Shown in pieces: positions 17,221 to 25,825 of a stretch of 64,000 bases of DNA. Position numbers and translations under genes: made by a program. Source of the stretch: Palaeococcus ferrophilus DSM 13482 (GTDB lineage Archaea; Methanobacteriota_B; Thermococci; Thermococcales; Thermococcaceae); contig NZ_LANF01000011.1 of the NCBI RefSeq assembly GCF_000966265.1, forward strand, positions 186,001 to 250,000. Direction: 5' to 3'. The notes beneath the pieces were generated by a model. That model was not told the origin of the DNA and made no database searches. It saw only the letters and a list, made by a program, of their open reading frames with translations. The stretch's first letter is position 1. Each line of letters begins with the position of its first letter.

Positions 17221-18406
17221 TCAGTAATAAAGCGTAAACACTATTACAACAGTTCTCTCTTCAGTAAGATGCCACCCTCCTTCGTCCATCACCCATCCTG
17301 CAGTAATCTTCCACTCCTGTTTCCCAGTTGTTTCAGGAGATACGGTAAACTCAAATCCTGGCTCTATTTTGAGGGTTTCTAATGTTCCAGAACTTCCCCA
17401 ACTACAAAAATCATGGTACCAACCTGCTATATCCGTGCTGAAGTCACTGTTATCACTTATGCGACATATATAATCGCCAGGATAACTCCATGAAAGAGTT
17501 GGTGGGGTCCACGAAAGAGTTACACCCACACTTGCTCCAACATTTGAGACTGATGTTGGATCGTAGTCTCTTAATTCGTATATATTTGTATACTCCTTGA
17601 GATAGTACATGTTCTTCAAATAGTCATTCTTAAAATAAGACCATCCTAATTTATATCCTGGAATCATCTGAGTCGCCGCTCTTATTCCCCATAAATCCAT
17701 ATAAGTCCAAGGATCACTGGTATAATAAATTAGTGCATGCTCAATGTTTAATTTACCATATGGTTTCCATGAATCATAAGAGCTCCAGCTTATATAATGA
17801 ACAGTTTCCCAACTCCCTTCAGTAGTCATTGCTTCAAAAGCCGCTGTCTTCAACACATCAGGAGTGACATCCCCCGCATACCCTTTTATATAAACCCCGT
17901 ACTTTCCATTTGGCAATCTTTTTATAACCTTGTAGGCGTAGACCTCAGTTTCAACTAAGTTCCCATTGGTGTCTGAGTAATAAAATTCTACTGAAATTGC
18001 CCTCATCTTCGATAGTATACGCCCCATTTGGTCAAGAGGCTCTTTTCCAACAGTTATAATAATGAATTCATTTTTCAATGCCTTATCAAGTAAGTCAACC
18101 TCGTAATCATTTAACTTTCTGCTTATAATCATAACACCTTTTTCTTTAGGCAACATCCTAATACGGTTTAGAACAGAGACTTTAGTGAATCCCGCTTTTT
18201 GAATGAGTTCTCCAATCTCAGGGGATCCCACATAATATACTGGAACTTTTGTAACATCGTTTAGTCTTTCAGGCTGACTTACAGGCAATACCTCTGACTT
18301 CTCTGTGATGTTTGTTGCCCCAACACTTGAACTACTAGCCATTCCTATTGTCAAGCCGAATAATACAAAAAAAGCCCAGCACAACACTCAACAGCTTCTT
18401 TCGCAT
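17221..18406 (-). pseudogene. Secreted AT-rich protein, frameshifted in the signal peptide
   Basis: The mature part (about 360 residues) is intact and starts MASSSSVGATNITEKSEVLP. It is rich in Trp and Tyr and has a beta-rich C-terminus, as in exported proteins. The ideal start, ATG 18406 with GGAGGTGGAT upstream, reads MRKKLLSVVLGFF and then leaves frame at a T7 run (18373-18367). Removing one T would join it to VLFGLTIGMASSSS, a perfect signal peptide. The only in-frame start for the rest is GTG 18387, which lacks a ribosome site and the basic N-terminus. Possible explanations are slippage, phase variation or sequencing error. AT-rich codon use suggests transfer. Family unknown. Confidence 0.65.
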
Positions 18407-18854
18407 GGTGATCCACCTCCAAAGAGGCATCCATTATGAAATACGTAGAAATAACTAATAAATTTTTCTACTTGATAATTGCAAAACTCCTAAATTCAGC
18501 CAAAATAACTTTTTGTTGAGGTTCAAGAAGAAAGCATAAACGGCCGAAAACGAAAGTTCCAAACCGATGCATCTGTTTCTATGCTAAACTCAGAGGATAC
18601 GAGGGGGAGCTTCCTTGAGTAATAACACCCCCAATCTTCATAAAGGAAATATGTCCTACCAGCATTCCCATAGGGTTTTCGGCCAAATTCTAGAATTTTC
18701 CCTGCCTCCCCACAGAAAACCTTATAAATAAAGTTCCCAATTTTGGGCTGATGCCCATGAGGGGGGAGTGTTTTATCCTTCGCTTCGCCCGTTTCGTGGC
18801 ATGAGGCCCCCTGTTCTGGGTTAGCGATTACTATCACTTCTGGAGGGGTTCTCC
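18407..18854. other. Long ileS leader region, possible dispersed repeat
   Basis: These 448 bases carry no convincing gene. The left part is AT-rich and holds the minus-strand promoter of the secreted protein (a TATA-like stretch near 18460). The right part has a TATA-like CTTATAAATAAAG (18721-18733) and then about 110 GC-rich bases before ileS. They contain GGGCTGATGCCC, GGGGGG, and later GGCATGAGGCCCCC, which could form a pseudoknot (ATGCC with GGCAT, GGGGG with CCCCC). A 104-codon minus-strand frame (18837-18523) looks non-genic, and its sequence reminds me of a repeat in other Thermococcus genomes; that memory needs a search. Confidence 0.35.
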
Positions 18855-21800
18855 ATGATTAAAGAACCAGAGTTTAGAGAATACACCCCGGGTAAGCTTG
18901 AAGAGAAAATAGAGCGCTTTTGGAAGGAAAACGACATCCAGGAGAAGGTAAAGGCCAGCAGGGCCAACGGACCGAACTACTACTTCCTCGACGGGCCACC
19001 CTATGTGAGCGGCGCCATACACCTCGGAACCGCGTGGAACAAGATCATCAAGGACATGGTGATAAGGTTCAGGAGCATGCAGGGCTACAACGTGAGAAGG
19101 CAACCTGGATTCGACATGCACGGCCTCCCGATAGAGGTGAAGGTCGAGCAGGCCCTCGGACTCAAGATAAAGAAGGACATTGAGACCAAGATAGGCGTTG
19201 ACAACTTCATAAGGAAATGTAAGGAGTTCGCCCTCAACAACCTCAAGGTCATGACCGAGCAGTTCAAGCAGCTCGGCGTCTGGATGGACTGGGACAACCC
19301 CTACATGACGATAAAGAACGAGTACATAGAATCCGGCTGGTTCACGCTCAAGAGGGCCTGGGAGAAGGGCCTCCTCGAGAAGGACAAGCGCGTTCTCCAC
19401 TGGTGCCCGCGCTGTGAGACCGCTTTAGCTGAGCACGAGGTTCGCGGCGAGTACAAGGTAAGGAAGGACCCGAGCATATACGTCAAGTTCCCGGTCGAGG
19501 GCAAGGAGAACGAGTACCTGCTCATCTGGACGACCACGCCCTGGACGCTTCCAGCTAACTTAGCGGTTGCCGTTCACCCGGAGTACGAGTACGCGAAGGT
19601 TAGAGTTGAGACCGAGAAGGGTGAGGAGTACTGGGTAATAGCGAAGGCCCTCGTGGAGAGGGTTCTTAACGAGGTCGGCGTCAAGGGTGAAATCGTCGAG
19701 ACGTTCAAGGGCGAGGAGCTCGAGGGGATAAGATACACCCACATCCTCATGGACGAGTACCCGGCGCAGAAGGAGTTCCGCGAGAAGTACGAGTGGGCCC
19801 ACAGGGTTATCCTCGGCGAGCACGTCACCCTCGGGGACGGTACTGGACTGGTTCACACCGCTCCGGGCCACGGTGAGGAGGACTTCGAGGTCGGCCAGCG
19901 CTACGGTTTGCCCGTTTACAGCCCCGTGGATGATGAGGGGCGCTACACGGAGGGCTTCTGGAAGGGAACCTACGTCAAAGAGGCTGACCCCGAGATAATA
20001 GCGCACCTCACCGAGAAGGGCTACCTCGTGAAGGCCGGCGAGATAGAACACAAGTACCCGCACTGCTGGCGCTGTAAGACCCCGCTGATATTCCGCGCCA
20101 CCGACCAGTGGTTCCTCAAGGTGAGCAAGGTCAAGGACAGAATCATAGCCGAGAACGACGAGAAGGTCACGTGGTATCCGGACTGGGTGAAAGTTAGGTA
20201 TGACAACGGCGTCATGAACTCCGGCGACTGGGTCATAAGCAGGCAGCGCTACTGGGGTATCCCTCTCCCGATATGGCAGGCAGAGGATGGCGAGATATAC
20301 GTCGTCGGCTCCTTCAGGGAGCTCGTCGAGAAGAGTGTTGCCCTCGAGATAAACGGCGAGCGGGTTGAACTCCCGAAGGATTACGGGGAGAAGCTTAAGG
20401 TGATAGAGGAGAGGCTCGGCCCGGAAGACCTCCACAGACCCTACGTCGATGCGTTCATCATAGAGGTCAATGGCAAGGAGATGAAGCGCGTTAAGGACGT
20501 CGTGGATGTGTGGTTCGACAGCGGAATAGCGAGCTGGGCCTCCCTTGACTACCCTAGGGAGGAGGAGCTCTTCGAGAAGCTCTGGCCCGCTGATTTCATA
20601 GTCGAGGGTGAGGACCAGGTCACCAAGTGGTTCTACTCCCAGCAGGCGGCTTCGGTTATAGCCTTCGACACCGTTCCCTACAGGCACGTCGCCATGCACG
20701 GCTACGTCCTGGATGAGAAGGGCGACAAGATGAGCAAGAGCCTCGGCAACATCATAAGGCCGGAAGAGGTCGTCCAGAAGGAGGGGAGGGACCCCTTCAG
20801 GTTCTACATGCTCTGGGCGACGAACCCGTGGGAGAACCTCCGCTTCAGCTGGAAGGGCCTTGAGCAGGTCAAGCGCATGTTGAACATACTCTGGAACGTT
20901 TACGTGCTTTCAGCCACCTACATGAGCCTCGACAGCTTCGACCCGACCAAGGTCAAGCCGGAGGAGCTTCCCTTCCGCGAAGAGGACAGGTGGATACTCA
21001 GCAGGGTTAACAGCCTCATAGGAGAGGTAACTGAGGGAATAGAGACCTTCAGGCTCACCAAGGCCACGAGGGCAATCTACAACTTCGTGGTTGAAGACCT
21101 GAGCAGGTGGTACGTGAGGCTCATCAGGAAGCGCATGTGGGTCGAGGGCGACGACCCGGACAAGTTGGCGGCCTACTACACCGTCTGGAAGGTCTTCGAC
21201 GTCCTGCTGAGGCTCATGGCACCGTTCACGCCCTACATCGCCGAGGAGGTATACCAGAACCTCATAAGGCCCTTCACCGGCGTTGAGAGCGTCCACATGC
21301 TCGACTGGCCGAAGGCGGACGAGGGAGCCATAGATGAAGAGCTCGAGCGCGAGATGGAGTACGTCAGGAGGATAGTCGAGGCCGGTTCAAGCGCGAGACA
21401 GAAAGCCAGGATAAAGCTCCGCTACCCGGTGAGGAGGATAGTCGTCGAGACAGAGGACAAAACTGTTGCAAAGGCCGTCGAGAGGCTGAACAGGCTCCTC
21501 AAGGACCAGCTCAACGCCAAGGAAGTTACCGTTGGCAAAGTCGAGCGCGAGCTTATCGTAAAGCCGAACTTCGCCAAAGTCGGCCCTGAGTTCAAGGGCG
21601 ACGCCAAGAAGGTCATAGCCTGGATAAGCGAGCACGGCAGGGAGCTCTACGAGAGGGGTGAGATGGACGTAGAAATAAAGGATAAGACCTTCCACCTCAC
21701 GAGGGAGCACATAGCCGTTGAGGAGAAGCTCCCGGACTTCCTTGTTAGCGAAGAGTTCGAGGGCGGAAGGGTCTTCGTGGACAAGACCTTAACGAGAGAG

Positions 21801-22052
21801 CTCCTCGCCGAGGGACTTGCGAGGGAGTTCGTAAGAAGGATACAGGAGATGCGCAAGAGGCTCGACCTCGATGTCAACGACCGCATTAGGGTCACCATAG
21901 AGACAACCAACGAGAACGTTGACCTCTTAAGGGAGAACCTGGACTACATAATGCGTGAAACGAGGGCAGTGGAGGTTCGCTTTGAAGAAGCGAAGGGCTA
22001 CGTCGTGGAATGGCCAGAGGTTCAGGCAAAGATAGGGATTGAGAGGGTTTAA
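18855..22052 (+). CDS. ileS: Isoleucyl-tRNA synthetase
   Basis: A 1065-residue class I synthetase that charges tRNA-Ile. The ATP-binding HIGH motif appears as GAIHLGTAWNKI (about residue 50) and the KMSKS loop as KGDKMSKSLGN (about 620). The large CP1 editing domain contains WTTTPWTLPANLAVAVHPEY and the GTGLVHTAPGHGEEDF segment that clears mischarged valine. Cys pairs (CPRC and CWRC) can bind zinc. The C-terminus carries the archaeal/eukaryal anticodon-binding extension. ATG 18855 follows GGAGGGG with good spacing. An apparent leader of about 100 bases is unusual for this genome. Confidence 0.97.
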   Translation: MIKEPEFREYTPGKLEEKIERFWKENDIQEKVKASRANGPNYYFLDGPPYVSGAIHLGTAWNKIIKDMVIRFRSMQGYNVRRQPGFDMHGLPIEVKVEQALGLKIKKDIETKIGVDNFIRKCKEFALNNLKVMTEQFKQLGVWMDWDNPYMTIKNEYIESGWFTLKRAWEKGLLEKDKRVLHWCPRCETALAEHEVRGEYKVRKDPSIYVKFPVEGKENEYLLIWTTTPWTLPANLAVAVHPEYEYAKVRVETEKGEEYWVIAKALVERVLNEVGVKGEIVETFKGEELEGIRYTHILMDEYPAQKEFREKYEWAHRVILGEHVTLGDGTGLVHTAPGHGEEDFEVGQRYGLPVYSPVDDEGRYTEGFWKGTYVKEADPEIIAHLTEKGYLVKAGEIEHKYPHCWRCKTPLIFRATDQWFLKVSKVKDRIIAENDEKVTWYPDWVKVRYDNGVMNSGDWVISRQRYWGIPLPIWQAEDGEIYVVGSFRELVEKSVALEINGERVELPKDYGEKLKVIEERLGPEDLHRPYVDAFIIEVNGKEMKRVKDVVDVWFDSGIASWASLDYPREEELFEKLWPADFIVEGEDQVTKWFYSQQAASVIAFDTVPYRHVAMHGYVLDEKGDKMSKSLGNIIRPEEVVQKEGRDPFRFYMLWATNPWENLRFSWKGLEQVKRMLNILWNVYVLSATYMSLDSFDPTKVKPEELPFREEDRWILSRVNSLIGEVTEGIETFRLTKATRAIYNFVVEDLSRWYVRLIRKRMWVEGDDPDKLAAYYTVWKVFDVLLRLMAPFTPYIAEEVYQNLIRPFTGVESVHMLDWPKADEGAIDEELEREMEYVRRIVEAGSSARQKARIKLRYPVRRIVVETEDKTVAKAVERLNRLLKDQLNAKEVTVGKVERELIVKPNFAKVGPEFKGDAKKVIAWISEHGRELYERGEMDVEIKDKTFHLTREHIAVEEKLPDFLVSEEFEGGRVFVDKTLTRELLAEGLAREFVRRIQEMRKRLDLDVNDRIRVTIETTNENVDLLRENLDYIMRETRAVEVRFEEAKGYVVEWPEVQAKIGIERV

Positions 22053-22134
22053 TCCCCCTCATTTTCCAAACTTTTCGTTCCCTGCCAGTAGTGCCGTTAT
22101 ATTGCTATTCTCCAAGGGCCGGGGAAGGGGTGAA

Positions 22135-23342
22135 CTACCCCGTCCTTTCGGGCGGGGCTTCCTGCTTCATAAGGAAGACTTGCCCCGTGATAACAGCCTC
22201 ATAAGACACAACACGGGGTAGAGGTCTTCCCTCCACAGGCAATCCGGGTCGTCCCAACCCTTCATCCAAACCCTTTCTCAAAATGTTGAGCGAAGCGTTC
22301 AAATCCCTATCCATCACCAGCCCACACTTCGGACAGCGAAAAACCCTCTCCGAAAGAGGCATTTTCTCCACAACGAACCCACAGCGGGAGCAAGTCCTCG
22401 AAGTGTAGGCTGGTTCGACGAAAACCACCCTCCGACCAGCTCTCTCAGCCTTGTCGGAGAGTATCCTGATGAAAGCACTGGGAGAGGAATCGAGCAGATG
22501 GCGGTTGAGACTTCTATAACCGTTCCCAACCATATTCTTTGTTTCCAGTTTCTCCACAACAATAAGGTCGTAATTCCTGACGTAGTGAAGGGCGAGCTTA
22601 TGAGAAAATCCGTTCGTTGGTTCGTTAGCTTTTCATAAGCTTTAGCTAATTTTATTCTCTCCTTCTCCCAGTTCTTCGAACCTTTTTGCTTCCTTGAGAC
22701 CCTTCTCTGTATTTTCCTAACCCTTTCAAGGGATTTCTCAAAGAACAGCGGGTTTTCGAAGGCGTTACCGTCGCTATCAACGACGAAATTGGCTACTCCC
22801 AAATCAATCCCGACTGCTCTACCTGTTTTGGGTAGCGGTTCTGGTTCTTCCTCGACCTGAAAAATGGCATACCATTTCCCAGTCTTCGTCCGCTTTATGA
22901 TTACACCCTTAACCTCGCCCTTAATCTTCCTGTGGAGCTTTATGGGGACTTCCCCAACCTTGGAAAGGTGTAGTCTCTTCCCCTCTTCATCGAGCTTGAA
23001 ACCGCTTTGGTTGTAGTTCAGCGACTTCCAGCTATTCGGTGAGGTCTTGTATCTAAGCCTCCCAACTTTATGTCCGTTCTTTTTTAGAACCTTCAGGACG
23101 GTCAGGTTGTTCCAGAGCTGGTGGTTTACCATTTGCAGGACTTTGGAGTAGACTTCCTTGAGTTCTGGGTTTTCCTTCTTCAGCTCAACGATTAGCCTTT
23201 GGGTGTCGGTTCTCCTGAGCGAAGGGTTTTCCCGTATTGCCCTCAACAACTCGTTGTAAAGCCAGCGACAGAGTTCCATATGCCGGAGCATCTTTTCCTG
23301 CTGTGCTTTTGAGGGATAAATTCTGAAGCGGTAGGAACGCAT
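22135..23342 (-). pseudogene. tnpB: TnpB RNA-guided nuclease, frameshifted
   Basis: The N-terminal frame (from ATG 23342) reads MRSYRFRIYPSKAQQEKMLR, then VGIDLGVANFVVD with the RuvC-I aspartate. At about 22601-22606 (TTTTCTCATAAG) one base is missing. The other frame then continues HKLALHYVRNYDLIVVEKLE with the RuvC-II glutamate, a zinc finger (CSRCGF, CPKCGL) and DRDLNASLNI with the RuvC-III aspartate. All catalytic residues survive across the two frames. Family members cut DNA guided by an omega RNA made from the element's right end. The start overlaps the tnpA stop (TGATG). Without recoding, the protein would be truncated and inactive. Confidence 0.85.
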
Positions 23343-23752
23343 CAACTCTTCTCACCTTGGCTCTCAACGTAGGCTTTGAGAACGTCGAGGGTTACCTGCC
23401 CAGAGGTTGCGAGGAAGTATGAGGGCGACCAGAAGGTGTTTCTCCAGAGTTTTTCCTTCACTTCTGGGAAGTTCCTGCGTATTTCCCTTGACGTGATTGT
23501 CTTTAGGGCGTTGATGTATTTTGGTATGTTGAGGGTGGGTTTTGCCTTGAAGAGGATGTGAACGTGGTCTTGGTCTGTCTCGATGGCGAGGACTTCTACC
23601 TCGTGGGTCTCTGATATTTCGTGGATTTTCTGTTTGAGAAAGTCTATTATCTTATCGTTGGTGAAAACTTTTCTGCGGTATTTTACGACTAAAATGAGGT
23701 GGTAGTAGAGCGAATAGACTGAATGTGCTCCCTTGTCGAGTTTGTATTTCAT
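23342..23752 (-). CDS. tnpA: IS200/IS605 transposase TnpA (Y1 HUH)
   Basis: A 136-residue single-strand transposase. The HUH metal-binding motif is DHVHILFKA (about residues 62-70), and the catalytic tyrosine lies in FWSPSYFLATSG (about residue 113). Length is normal. It should cut and join the element ends as single-stranded DNA, with a dimer acting in trans on the subterminal hairpins. The frame is intact, starting MKYKLDKGAHSVYSLYYHLI at ATG 23752. It precedes tnpB with overlapping stop and start. Confidence 0.93.
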   Translation of the reverse strand: MKYKLDKGAHSVYSLYYHLILVVKYRRKVFTNDKIIDFLKQKIHEISETHEVEVLAIETDQDHVHILFKAKPTLNIPKYINALKTITSREIRRNFPEVKEKLWRNTFWSPSYFLATSGQVTLDVLKAYVESQGEKS

Positions 23753-23882
23753 AGTTATCCCAAATTTTGTGTAACTATGAAAGTATTTAAGGGTTTCGGG
23801 CTTTCATTCCTCCCTAAAGGGAGGGAACTTCCCGCCCGAATAGGTTAAATATTTTGGGAGCGTGTATTAACATGGTGGTGGT

Positions 23883-24728
23883 ATGTTCGAAAAGATTCTC
23901 TTCCCCACGGATTTTTCGGAGGTTTCTCTCCTAGCCCTGAGGGAGTGCGTGCCAAAGCTCTTCAACCTCGGAGCCAGGAAGCTTTACCTCGTCCACATCG
24001 TGGACATAACGGCAACGGATATCGAGGCCCTGGAGCTCATGAAGGTGGACGAGGAGGAACTTAACAAACTTGCGGAGGAAATGCACGAGAGGGGTATAGA
24101 TGCCGAAGCAATAGTCAAGCTGGGAATCCCCTCCATAGAGATAGCTGACATGGCCCGCGAGCTCAACGTTGACCTCATAGTTTCACCCTCGAAGGGAGAG
24201 AACATCGTGCGCCAGATGTTCCTGGGCAGCACCGCCTCAAACCTCGTGAGGGCCACCAAGAAACCGGTTCTCCTCATAAAGTACGAGTGGGACGAGGAGG
24301 GCAAGAAGATTGAGTGCACAACGGACTGCTCTTCAATCTTCAAAAAACCGCTCATAGCTCTAGATTTCTCAAAGTGCTCCCTGAAGGTCATGGCGGCGGT
24401 CAAGAAGTTTGAGGAGCTTGTTGAGAAGGGCATACTCCTTCACGTCGTGGACTACGGGGGTGTGGAGGAACTGGAGGAGAACACGGAAAAGGCCAAGGCA
24501 AACCTGGAGAGATACGGGGCCATAGTGAGGTTCCCCACGGAGAAGAGGGTGGGCTTTGGCGTTGCGTCCCAGGAGATACTCGGGATCGGCATAGCGGAGA
24601 GGGCGTCCCTCATAGTCCTCGGCAAGAAGGGAAGGAGCATCCTAAAGGACCTTCTCGTTGGAAGCACGGCGGAAAGAATTGTGAGGGACTCAAAGATTCC
24701 CGTACTCCTCGTTCCGTGCGAGCTGTGA
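23883..24728 (+). CDS. Universal stress protein, two UspA domains
   Basis: A 281-residue tandem UspA protein. Each half shows the fold's strand-helix start (ILFPTDFSEVSLLALRECV; PLIALDFSKCSLKVMAAVKK) and an ATP-type loop: SPSKGENIVRQMFLGSTASN in the first half, then LGKKGRSILKDLLVGSTAER in the second, both close to the G-2x-G-9x-G(S/T) nucleotide motif. Such proteins bind ATP and respond to stress in the cytoplasm; the precise role is unknown. ATG 23883 follows GGTGGT. The promoter lies between the IS element's left end and the gene (AT-rich 23845-23860), so the insertion may affect its expression. Confidence 0.9.
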   Translation: MFEKILFPTDFSEVSLLALRECVPKLFNLGARKLYLVHIVDITATDIEALELMKVDEEELNKLAEEMHERGIDAEAIVKLGIPSIEIADMARELNVDLIVSPSKGENIVRQMFLGSTASNLVRATKKPVLLIKYEWDEEGKKIECTTDCSSIFKKPLIALDFSKCSLKVMAAVKKFEELVEKGILLHVVDYGGVEELEENTEKAKANLERYGAIVRFPTEKRVGFGVASQEILGIGIAERASLIVLGKKGRSILKDLLVGSTAERIVRDSKIPVLLVPCEL

Positions 24729-24792
24729 CCTCAGACTGGAGCGACCTCTTCATCAATATCAGTAGCTACCCTGCAAAGTCATCACAGGTCAG
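24727..24792 (-). ncRNA. C/D box sRNA (2'-O-methylation guide)
   Basis: On the minus strand all four boxes are present in order: C GTGATGA (24785-24779), D' CTGA (24762-24759), C' TGATGA (24755-24750) and D CTGA (24734-24731). The two guides are about 16 and 15 bases, ending GCAGGGTAGCTA before D' and AGAGGTCGCTCCAGT before D. Flanks form a terminal stem, TGACCT (24791-24786) with AGGTCA (24731-24726). A TATA-like CCCTTAAAAG lies about 30 bases upstream. Spacings fit archaeal C/D guides closely. The rRNA or tRNA targets are not identified. The 3' end abuts the end of the usp gene on the other strand. Confidence 0.82.
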
Positions 24793-24837
24793 GTGACCAT
24801 ACGCTTTCCATCTTTTAAGGGTTTCCTCGGAAGCCCC

Positions 24838-25638
24838 TCACTCGCGAACCTCCTTCGCTCTGGAGCGGTAGCGCTCGAAGAGCATGAGACCGAAGCTCAC
24901 GGAATCCTCGTCCCACCCCATGATGTCCGTGTTAAGGTCATAGATGCCCTCCACAGTGAAGCAGCCTAGGGAAAAGTAAGTGTCCGTTACGGTGAACGCC
25001 ACAGAGGGTTTGAAGTCGAGCTTAAAGACCCTCACGTTGGGGTGGGCATCGAGGTACTCCCCGAGGGTCACCCCGAAGGACTCCCTCAGAAGCCCCCTCA
25101 CGTAGTCCAGAACCTCCTCCGAGAGGATGAGCTCGATTTCCACGCCCTTCTCTACGAGCTCAGGGTAAACGTCCATGTAGTCCTTGAGAACCATCCCCGA
25201 GACGCCTTTGAGCCACCTGGCGTTCCTTATCTCATCAACGTATTTAACGTGGGGGTAGTTTATGCCGTCGTAGGCGAAGAGCTCGGTGTTTTTAAGCTTC
25301 CCGAGGTGGAAGATAAGCTCATCGTCAAGCCAGCTCACCTCGTGCTCCAGCCAGAAGTCCTCAAACTTCTCCAGAACGTGGAAAGCCTCCATCGCACTCT
25401 TTAGAACCTTCGCCGCAATGAGCCCCGTGTTGGTTAGCCTCCAGCTCCTCGTGCCCTTCTCCCTCTCCACGAGGTTCTCCTCCTCCAGATAGGAGAGGGC
25501 GTGGGCCAGGACGGAGGGGGAAGCGTTAACGATGCTCTGAAGGTCGCGCAGTGGTTTGGGGGAGTCCATCAGCGAAAACAGTATTTCTCTCCTGTGCGCC
25601 GAGCTCGCAAGGGATTTGATGAGTTCCTCACCGTTCAT
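24838..25638 (-). CDS. FilR1-type winged-helix regulator with DUF1724
   Basis: A 266-residue transcription factor. The N-terminal winged helix (about residues 1-75) reads SSAHRREILFSLMDSPKPLR, LVEREKGTRSWRLTNTGLIA. The C-terminal part (YPHVKYVDEIRNARWLKGVS, IELILSEEVLDYVRGLL, VAFTVTDTYFSLGCF) matches the DUF1724 effector-type domain of archaeal COG4742 regulators such as FilR1. The signal is unknown. ATG 25638 follows GGAGG by only three bases; GTG 25653 is an alternative. The AT-rich upstream stretch (about 25675-25690 on the plus strand) supplies a TATA-like element close to the start. Confidence 0.8.
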   Translation of the reverse strand: MNGEELIKSLASSAHRREILFSLMDSPKPLRDLQSIVNASPSVLAHALSYLEEENLVEREKGTRSWRLTNTGLIAAKVLKSAMEAFHVLEKFEDFWLEHEVSWLDDELIFHLGKLKNTELFAYDGINYPHVKYVDEIRNARWLKGVSGMVLKDYMDVYPELVEKGVEIELILSEEVLDYVRGLLRESFGVTLGEYLDAHPNVRVFKLDFKPSVAFTVTDTYFSLGCFTVEGIYDLNTDIMGWDEDSVSFGLMLFERYRSRAKEVRE

Positions 25639-25727
25639 GCGCCTCCACACCACTGGAAGTGTATTCTCCCCCGCTAATAAAATTTTCCATTTTTAAGTGG
25701 GCTATCAAAATTTACATATAATAACAA

Positions 25728-25812
25728 AATTTATATAGTGGAACAAACACATGGTGTGTGAATCTGCCGTAGCTAAAATCAGAGGGCTCAAATCCCCGCT
25801 CCCTTTTTTTAA
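25728..25812 (+). promoter_or_regulatory. Strong TATA box with short T-run-terminated transcript candidate
   Basis: AAATTTATATAG (about 25729-25740) is an excellent archaeal TATA box. It is followed by ACACATGGTGTGT (a five-base inverted repeat) and 40-odd bases ending GGGCTCAAATCCCCGCTCCC before a T7 run (about 25804-25810). There is no coding frame of merit downstream on this strand because the next gene runs the other way. It may drive a small RNA or an antisense transcript into the phosphoesterase gene. The 3' motif resembles a tRNA T-arm, but no tRNA fold is present. Confidence 0.35.
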
Positions 25813-25825
25813 AAATAGAAAAGAG

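Larger units (their letters stand above)
22105..23845 (-). mobile_element. IS200/IS605-family insertion sequence
   Basis: The element holds tnpA and tnpB transcribed on the minus strand and lies between ileS and the universal stress gene. The right-end side has a subterminal hairpin, CCCCGTCCTTTCGGGCGGGG (about 22138-22157 on the plus strand), overlapping the tnpB end. The left-end side has CCTCCCTAAAGGGAGG and TTCCCGCCCGAA (about 23811-23840). IS605 elements lack inverted repeats and transpose as single strands using such hairpins, so the outer limits are approximate. tnpB is frameshifted and tnpA is intact, so the copy may still be mobilised. Confidence 0.8.

Noticed and set aside
18523-18837. 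104-residue minus-strand frame upstream of ileS
   Set aside because: It runs through the ileS leader and ribosome site and has no start site of its own or family resemblance; more likely repeat or leader DNA.
19560-20699. 379-residue minus-strand frame inside ileS
   Set aside because: It is a shadow of the GC-rich codon pattern; ileS on the other strand is certain.
25790-25803. tRNA T-arm-like GGGCTCAAATCCCC
   Set aside because: The outer stem pairs do not match and no acceptor, D or anticodon arm can be drawn upstream, so it is not a tRNA gene or an obvious tRNA-end integration scar.
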